Shown in pieces: positions 58,694 to 64,000 of a stretch of 64,000 bases of DNA (the stretch's first letter is position 1; every line of letters begins with the position of its first letter). The stretch covers positions 143,160 through 207,159 of the forward strand of contig NZ_JAKNDA010000006.1 of NCBI RefSeq assembly GCF_023155095.1, read 5' to 3'. The notes below the pieces were generated by a model. That model saw only the letters and a program-made list of their open reading frames with translations. It made no database searches and was not told the DNA's origin. A program made the position numbers and the translations under genes. Source of the DNA: Idiomarina aminovorans. GTDB taxonomy: Bacteria > Pseudomonadota > Gammaproteobacteria > Enterobacterales > Alteromonadaceae.

Positions 58694-60096
58694 TGTGGTT
58701 ATATTGTCACTTTCCACAATTACTACTGGATAACCGTGTTCGGTTACAGCCGGACACCAATACCCTTCCTCTGGCGCTTTATCAGTTACAGGGCAGTCAG
58801 TCTGTTATTGTGCAATGCAACGCTTTGGCGCAGGAGTCTGGAGTACAACCACACATTCAGACGGTTATGGCAATATCGCTTTGTGAGCAACTGCAGCTGA
58901 TTGAGTATGTTCCGGAGCGTGAACAGCAAGTGCTGCAACAGTTAGCTACCCGGCTGTATCAATGGGCTGCAAAGTTAATTCTATACTCCCCAAAAGGTAT
59001 CGCCATTGAGTTGAATAGTTTGAGTCAGCTGTATGGAGGACTCAATGCGACATTAGAAACTCTGTCTCGTGAAGTCCGGGTGTTACCGTTGACTGTTCAG
59101 TTCGCTGTAGCGTCTAACCCTTTAGCCGCAAAGCTGCTTGCTGAATACGAGGGGTCGGCTTCGCTAAGCCCTGAAGATTCCTCTGCGCGGCTGAAGCTGT
59201 TACCCATTAGTGCCGCCGGGTTAAGCACAAAAGTACAGAAACACTGTCAAGCAGCGGGCTTTCGCCAGTTGGGCGAACTGATGCAGTTGCCCGGATCTGA
59301 AGTTGGCCGTCAACTGGGTCTGGACACGCTATTGCACCTGGAGCAACTACAGGGCCGAAAACAGCAGAGTTACGACTTTTTCATGCCACCTGAAAGCTTT
59401 CAACAAAGCCTGGATTTAGTGACAGAAATTCCGTATTGGCAAGGTTTGTTGTTCCCGCTAAAAAGACTGTTCGGGGAGCTGGAGGACTTTCTTTATCAAC
59501 GGCAAAAGGTGATACAGCAGGTTGATATTGAATTGCTTCATCGAAATGCGCCCCCTTCTGTTATTTCGGTGTCTCTGGCGGGGCCCGGGTGGCGTGGCCA
59601 GAATTTTTTGTCGTTACTGCAGTTAAAAATGGAATCCACGCCTTTGCCAGAGCCGGTTATAGAGATTAAGTTGCAAGCCAGTGAGCTACTGAATTCTGAG
59701 CAGCACACTAGTCACTTTTTCGGAGCTCAGCAGTATCGGCATGAAACGTTGTCGCTTATTGGTCGGTTGCAGGCAAAGCTAGGCAACCCGGCGGTGTTTT
59801 CTCCGGCAATGAATGATGATCCTCGGCCGGGGAATAATGAATTTCCCCGACCGGCAGGTGAAAAACCTCCGGCTTTATCATCAGCACTCAAACGCCCGCT
59901 CTGGTTACTACGTCCTGCAGAGCTTACCTCAATAGATTTATGGCAGTTACGTCACGGGCCTGAACGAAAAGTCTGTGGTTGGTGGGATGCCGGCGAGGTT
60001 GAACGGGATTATTGGATCGCACAAGACAAACACCGGCGTTTGGGCTGGCTTTATTACGAGTCCGGGCAGTGGTATTTACAGGGGTGGTTCAGCTGA
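58693..60096 (+). CDS. imuB: ImuB, catalytically dead Y-family polymerase homologue
   Basis: A 467-residue protein with the Y-family fold but without the catalytic Asp/Asp-Glu set: the palm region reads YSPKGIAIELNSLSQLYGG where active Y polymerases have DEAY/SLDE-type motifs. It is thought to bridge the sliding clamp, ImuA and DnaE2. The C-terminal part has LWLLRPAELTSIDLW and GWWDAGEVERDYWIAQD, conserved in ImuB. It lies 33 bp upstream of dnaE2. Confidence 0.92.
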   Translation: MWLYCHFPQLLLDNRVRLQPDTNTLPLALYQLQGSQSVIVQCNALAQESGVQPHIQTVMAISLCEQLQLIEYVPEREQQVLQQLATRLYQWAAKLILYSPKGIAIELNSLSQLYGGLNATLETLSREVRVLPLTVQFAVASNPLAAKLLAEYEGSASLSPEDSSARLKLLPISAAGLSTKVQKHCQAAGFRQLGELMQLPGSEVGRQLGLDTLLHLEQLQGRKQQSYDFFMPPESFQQSLDLVTEIPYWQGLLFPLKRLFGELEDFLYQRQKVIQQVDIELLHRNAPPSVISVSLAGPGWRGQNFLSLLQLKMESTPLPEPVIEIKLQASELLNSEQHTSHFFGAQQYRHETLSLIGRLQAKLGNPAVFSPAMNDDPRPGNNEFPRPAGEKPPALSSALKRPLWLLRPAELTSIDLWQLRHGPERKVCGWWDAGEVERDYWIAQDKHRRLGWLYYESGQWYLQGWFS

Positions 60097-60129
60097 TATG
60101 TCGAAAGCTTTTTCTGTCAAAGTACGTGT

Positions 60130-63100
60130 ATGAAAAAACAGTTCGCTGAACTACACAGTTTAAGCCATTACAGCTTTTTGCGTTCTGCGGCCTCACCGGA
60201 GGCGCTGCTGAACAGGGCTGATGAGCTAGGCTATGCTGCTATAGCCATAACTGACGAATGTTCTGTTGCCGGTATTGTAAAAGCTTATCAAGCGTCAAAA
60301 GAACGGCGCATTAAGCTGATTGTCGGCAGCGAGTTTCGGGTTACAGACGTAGGGACTTTTGTCTTACTTGCGCCAACTCGTGAAGCTTATGCGCAGCTTT
60401 GCAAAAAAATTACGCTGTTTCGTAGCCGCAGTGAAAAAGGCCATTATGAGGCCAATGTTGATGATTTTTTTGATGGTCTTTCTCAGTGTTTTTTATTGTG
60501 GCAGCCCGACTTTGAGCAAGCACAGCTCATGGCGATTGGAGAAAAGCTCAAGTCGGTATGGCGGCAGCGCTTTTGGCTCTTATACGAACGCCATTATCAG
60601 GCTGAAGATGAACTTACTTTTCAGGCTGTAACCGAATTACAACAGGCTCTTAAAGTGACAGTGACCTGCGCTGGCGGCGCATGTATGACAACCACAGAGC
60701 AACAGCCTTTATATGACATTCTCAATGCGATTCAGCAGGGAGGATCTTTAGTCCATCAGCCGGGTTTAGCCAGCAACAACGCGGAGCATCACCTGCGCAG
60801 TTTAAGTGAGCTGCAGCAGTGCTACCCGCAAAAATGGCTCTCAGAAAGTTTGGTTATTGCGAAGCAGTGCCAATTTTGTTTATCAGAGCTTCGCTATGAG
60901 TACCCTGCCGAACTGGTTCCTGAAGGTATGAGTGCTTCTGAGCATTTAAAACAGTTAACAGAGCAAGGTGCGCATTGGCGTTACCCTGAGGGGGTGCCTG
61001 CGTCAATAAAAGCTCTTTATTTAAAAGAGCTCAGGCTGATAAAAGAACAAAGCTATGAGCCTTTCTTTTTAACCATTCACGACTTAGTTCGTTTTGCCCG
61101 TGAGCAAGGTATCTTGTTTCAGGGGCGCGGGTCCGCAGCAAATTCCGTTGTTTGTTATTGCCTGGGCATTACTGCGGTTAACCCGACGCAGATTCAGGTG
61201 TTGTTTGAACGCTTCATTTCTAAGGAGCGAAATGAGCCGCCGGATATCGATGTGGATTTTGAGCACGAGCGCCGCGAAGAGATCATTCAGTATATTTATC
61301 GAAAATATGGGCGGCAGCGAGCTGCATTGGCTGCAACGGTTATTACCTATCGCTTTAAAAGCGCCTTTCGTGATGTCGGCAAAGCTCTGGGTTTTAGTGA
61401 GCAGCAGTTGCAGTATTACCGCAGTAATTTAGACACACGTGATAAAGAGCAAAGCTGGCAGCAACAATTAGCGCAGCAGCATCCGGAGGTTGCAAACTCC
61501 TTACGGGGCCGGCATCTTTTGCATTTTACCGGACAATTGATGGGCACGCCTCGTCATTTGTCTCAGCATGTCGGCGGCTTTGTCATTGCTGCCGATGAGT
61601 TATCACGACTGGTGCCTTTAGAGAATGCTTCTATGGCAGACCGAACCGTTATTCAGTGGGACAAGACAGACCTCGAAAGCCTGGGCTTATTAAAAGTGGA
61701 TGTGCTGGCGCTGGGTATGTTAACTGCTCTGCGGAAAATGCTGGCGCTTATTAACTCGCGCTATAAACAGCAACTGACCATGGCAACCATTCCGCAGGAA
61801 GACAGCCGAGTTTATCAACAGCTACAAACCGCCGACTCTATGGGAATCTTTCAGATAGAGTCCCGCGCGCAAATGAATATGCTGCCACGGTTAAAGCCAA
61901 AAACTTTTTACGACCTGGTTATTCAAATTGCGATTGTTCGGCCCGGGCCTATACAGGGCGACATGGTACATCCTTTTTTACGTCGCCGTGCGGGGCTGGA
62001 AGCGGTGGACTACCCCAGTAATGAAGTCAAATCGGTATTAGAAAGAACACTGGGCGTGCCGATTTTTCAGGAACAAGTTATTAAGTTAGCTATGGTTGCG
62101 GCTGGTTTTAGCGGTGGCGAGGCTGACCAGCTCCGCCGGGCAATGGCCTCATGGGGGCAAAACGGACATTTAACCCGTTTTGAAGACAAACTCATTAACG
62201 GCATGTTGGAACGGGGCTATAAACAAGAGTTTGCCGAGCGACTGTTCCGGCAAATTTGTGGCTTTGGGCAATATGGCTTTCCCGAATCACACTCTGCCAG
62301 TTTTGCCAACCTGGCCTATGTATCAGCCTGGTTTAAGACGTATCACCCCGCCGCTTTTTACGTGGGCCTGCTCAACAGTTTACCTATGGGATTTTATTCG
62401 GCGTCTCAATTAGTACAAGATGCTCAGCGCCACGGCGTGACGTTTCTGCCGGCGGATATTAACGTCAGCAATTGGGATTATTACTGGCTACCCAAACAAA
62501 GTACAGGCTCTGAGGAAACTGTGCGCATGGGGCTAAGACAAATTCAGGGCCTGTCAGAAACGCGAGTAAAACAGGCGCTGAGCCAAAGGCCGCAAACCGG
62601 CTTCACCAGCATGCACGAGTTACGACAGACTGGATTGCGGGATTCAGATATTAATGCCCTGGCCCGTGCCGATGCATTACAAAGCATTGCCGGACACCGG
62701 CATCAGGCGCACTGGCAAAGTCTGTCTATGAGTGATCAGCAAATGCCGCTGTTTGCGAATATTAAGGACCGCCCTGCCCGTCAATTACCAGCGCCGGATG
62801 AGCCAGACAACATAAAAGCCGATTACGAATCCACGGGCCTGACCTTAGGTCGCCATCCTTTAGCCTTACTGAGGAATCACCCCGAATTAAAAAACTGTGT
62901 TATGGCCAGTGACCTGATAACCTGCCGGTCAGGACAGGTACTCACGCTGGCGGGGTTAGTTACCTGCCGTCAGAGGCCTGGCACCGGTAGCGGCGTCACC
63001 TTTTTAACGTTAGAAGATGAAAGCGGAAACAGTAATGTGGTGGTATGGGCGCACACCGCTCGGCAATTTCGACAATGCTTCTTAACCAGCAACTTACTTT

Positions 63101-63216
63101 GGGTCAAAGGTATTGTCGAAATTCATGACGGTGTCGTACATGTTATTGCAGGCCGGCTAAAGGACTTATCCGGCCTGTTGAGCTTCTCGCGACTGGAAAG
63201 CCGCCGTTTTCATTAA
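60130..63216 (+). CDS. dnaE2: Error-prone DNA polymerase DnaE2 (ImuC)
   Basis: A 1028-residue C-family polymerase for translesion synthesis. The N-terminal PHP domain starts FAELHSLSHYSFLRSAASPE. The palm motif with catalytic aspartates is in NEPPDIDVDFEHERREE, preceded by GRGSAANSVVCYCLG. A helix-hairpin-helix region and a C-terminal OB fold (LTLAGLVTCRQRPGTGSGVTF) complete it. The 1028 residues match DnaE2, not the longer replicative DnaE. It is the last gene of the LexA-controlled cassette. Confidence 0.96.
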   Translation: MKKQFAELHSLSHYSFLRSAASPEALLNRADELGYAAIAITDECSVAGIVKAYQASKERRIKLIVGSEFRVTDVGTFVLLAPTREAYAQLCKKITLFRSRSEKGHYEANVDDFFDGLSQCFLLWQPDFEQAQLMAIGEKLKSVWRQRFWLLYERHYQAEDELTFQAVTELQQALKVTVTCAGGACMTTTEQQPLYDILNAIQQGGSLVHQPGLASNNAEHHLRSLSELQQCYPQKWLSESLVIAKQCQFCLSELRYEYPAELVPEGMSASEHLKQLTEQGAHWRYPEGVPASIKALYLKELRLIKEQSYEPFFLTIHDLVRFAREQGILFQGRGSAANSVVCYCLGITAVNPTQIQVLFERFISKERNEPPDIDVDFEHERREEIIQYIYRKYGRQRAALAATVITYRFKSAFRDVGKALGFSEQQLQYYRSNLDTRDKEQSWQQQLAQQHPEVANSLRGRHLLHFTGQLMGTPRHLSQHVGGFVIAADELSRLVPLENASMADRTVIQWDKTDLESLGLLKVDVLALGMLTALRKMLALINSRYKQQLTMATIPQEDSRVYQQLQTADSMGIFQIESRAQMNMLPRLKPKTFYDLVIQIAIVRPGPIQGDMVHPFLRRRAGLEAVDYPSNEVKSVLERTLGVPIFQEQVIKLAMVAAGFSGGEADQLRRAMASWGQNGHLTRFEDKLINGMLERGYKQEFAERLFRQICGFGQYGFPESHSASFANLAYVSAWFKTYHPAAFYVGLLNSLPMGFYSASQLVQDAQRHGVTFLPADINVSNWDYYWLPKQSTGSEETVRMGLRQIQGLSETRVKQALSQRPQTGFTSMHELRQTGLRDSDINALARADALQSIAGHRHQAHWQSLSMSDQQMPLFANIKDRPARQLPAPDEPDNIKADYESTGLTLGRHPLALLRNHPELKNCVMASDLITCRSGQVLTLAGLVTCRQRPGTGSGVTFLTLEDESGNSNVVVWAHTARQFRQCFLTSNLLWVKGIVEIHDGVVHVIAGRLKDLSGLLSFSRLESRRFH

Positions 63217-63228
63217 GCTTCCTTTAAT

Positions 63229-63777
63229 TTAAGAAACCGGACTGACTTGTAAAAGGTAGTCGTCTTTTAAATCCACATAGTTTTGCGCGGATTGGCTTAA
63301 AAAGCTTGTTTCACCACTATTAAGGCGTCGTTTCTTTTCAACCGGGCTGCCGACATATAAATAGCCGCTCTCTAATCGTTTGCCCGGAGGTACTAAGCTA
63401 CCCGCTCCAATAATGACATCGTCTTCGACAACCACATTATCCATTATGACTGCTGACATACCGACCAATATGCGATCACCCAGTTTGCAGCCATGCAACA
63501 TACAGTGGTGCCCTACCGTGACTTCATCACCGATAACTAGCGGGTGGCCCTCGGGGTTGGCGCTGGATTTTCGGGTAACATGAAGAACGGTACCGTCCTG
63601 AATGTTACTGCGCTTACCAATCGTAATACGGTTAACGTCACCTCTTGCTGAAACCATCGGCCATACGCTGCTGTCATCGCCGATGGTAATATTACCGACA
63701 ATGACTGAGCTGGGGTCTAAATAAACGCGCTCCCCGATAACGGGTTCATATTCACAGTAGCTCCGGATATCTGCCAT
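63229..63777 (-). CDS. yrdA: Gamma-class carbonic-anhydrase-like protein (YrdA)
   Basis: A 182-residue left-handed beta-helix protein of hexapeptide repeats (SVIVGNITIGDDSSVWPMV and similar turns). Zinc-ligand histidines appear in VLHVTRK and VTVGHHCMLHGCKLGD. The ATG at the complement of 63775-63777 has an AGGAG site; the frame is open further upstream but without conserved sequence. Catalytic activity of YrdA proteins is uncertain. In E. coli, yrdA lies beside an rRNA operon, which fits the promoter found next to it. Confidence 0.9.
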   Translation of the reverse strand: MADIRSYCEYEPVIGERVYLDPSSVIVGNITIGDDSSVWPMVSARGDVNRITIGKRSNIQDGTVLHVTRKSSANPEGHPLVIGDEVTVGHHCMLHGCKLGDRILVGMSAVIMDNVVVEDDVIIGAGSLVPPGKRLESGYLYVGSPVEKKRRLNSGETSFLSQSAQNYVDLKDDYLLQVSPVS

Positions 63778-63928
63778 AAGTGTACTCCTGAGTAAAAAAG
63801 CTGTTACGGCCTTTATAGCAGATACAGAATAAGAGGTCATGTCTGGCCTTAGTTTGGCGAGAAAACCACCGTGTTGCTGAAACTTTCCGCAGTCAGTGAG
63901 AAAACAGTTAAAAAGGCATGAAAAGCGC

Positions 63929-63956
63929 TTGACGGGGCGAGTTAAATCCCTAAAAT
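63929..63956 (+). promoter_or_regulatory. Stable-RNA (rRNA-type) promoter at the window end
   Basis: TTGACG (63929-63934), a 16-bp spacer and TAAAAT (63951-63956), followed directly by a GC-rich discriminator ACGCCCC, the layout of stringently controlled rRNA promoters. The 40 nt after it look like a transcribed leader, not a protein start. The RNA genes themselves lie beyond the window. Confidence 0.7.
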
Positions 63957-64000
63957 ACGCCCCACGTTCGAGGCAGGCAACGAAGCCGCCAAAAACAGAC

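Overview
The window reads as a replication-origin region of a marine gammaproteobacterium. Gene content and order, MioC-oriC-MnmG synteny, TonB receptors, an ImuA-ImuB-DnaE2 cassette and a mid-range base composition fit the Alteromonadales. Idiomarina or a close relative is my best guess (inference from protein style and synteny, not a database match).

Positions 1-25,700 hold the conserved core. On the minus strand lie recF (cut by the window edge), dnaN and dnaA. Diverging from them are rpmH-rnpA-yidD-yidC-mnmE. After a FUSC-type transporter, a GIY-YIG protein, a glyoxalase I and a dead phosphatase gene comes mioC, then oriC (10637-11029, ten GATC sites, DnaA-box-like 9-mers and an AT-rich unwinding region), then mnmG-rsmG-parA-parB, the full F1Fo ATP synthase operon atpIBEFHAGDC, and glmU-glmS. 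dnaA and oriC are only about 8 kb apart.

Positions 25,725-30,239 are the accessory part. Exactly 25 nt after the glmS stop codon (the classical attTn7 site) begins what looks like the right end of a Tn7-like element, with two 18-bp direct repeats. At the far side sits a 64-codon stump of tnsA. Between them is a decayed two-gene cargo: a 527-residue UG/Abi-type reverse transcriptase (YVDD motif, helical C-terminal half), broken by a one-base deletion in an A tract and by an IS5-family insertion; and a small partner gene with two in-frame stops, cut from its ribosome binding site by a second, inverted copy of the same IS. When both IS copies are removed and one A restored, the RT frame closes exactly. 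This is the most unusual content of the window: a fossil of an RT-based (probably anti-phage) operon carried by a Tn7-like transposon.

Positions 30,345-63,777 are ordinary chromosome. In order: a CheC-like response regulator with a diguanylate cyclase; a PstS-like protein with a porin; a CDF metal exporter with a natural His7 start; a GST; an acetolactate-synthase-like enzyme; a large TonB receptor; a DUF4168 protein; a histidine kinase with an NtrC-type regulator; a DJ-1/PfpI protein; a PQQ receptor (PqqU-like) with a PQQ sugar dehydrogenase; a GltB-like protein; divergent oxyR and ahpC-ahpD; an M20 amidohydrolase; ccoG; srkA-dsbA; a YbdG-type MscS channel with a YihG-type acyltransferase; and the SOS mutagenesis operon imuA-imuB-dnaE2 behind a near-perfect LexA box. 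The window ends with yrdA and, diverging from it, a promoter of stable-RNA type that probably drives an rRNA operon just outside.
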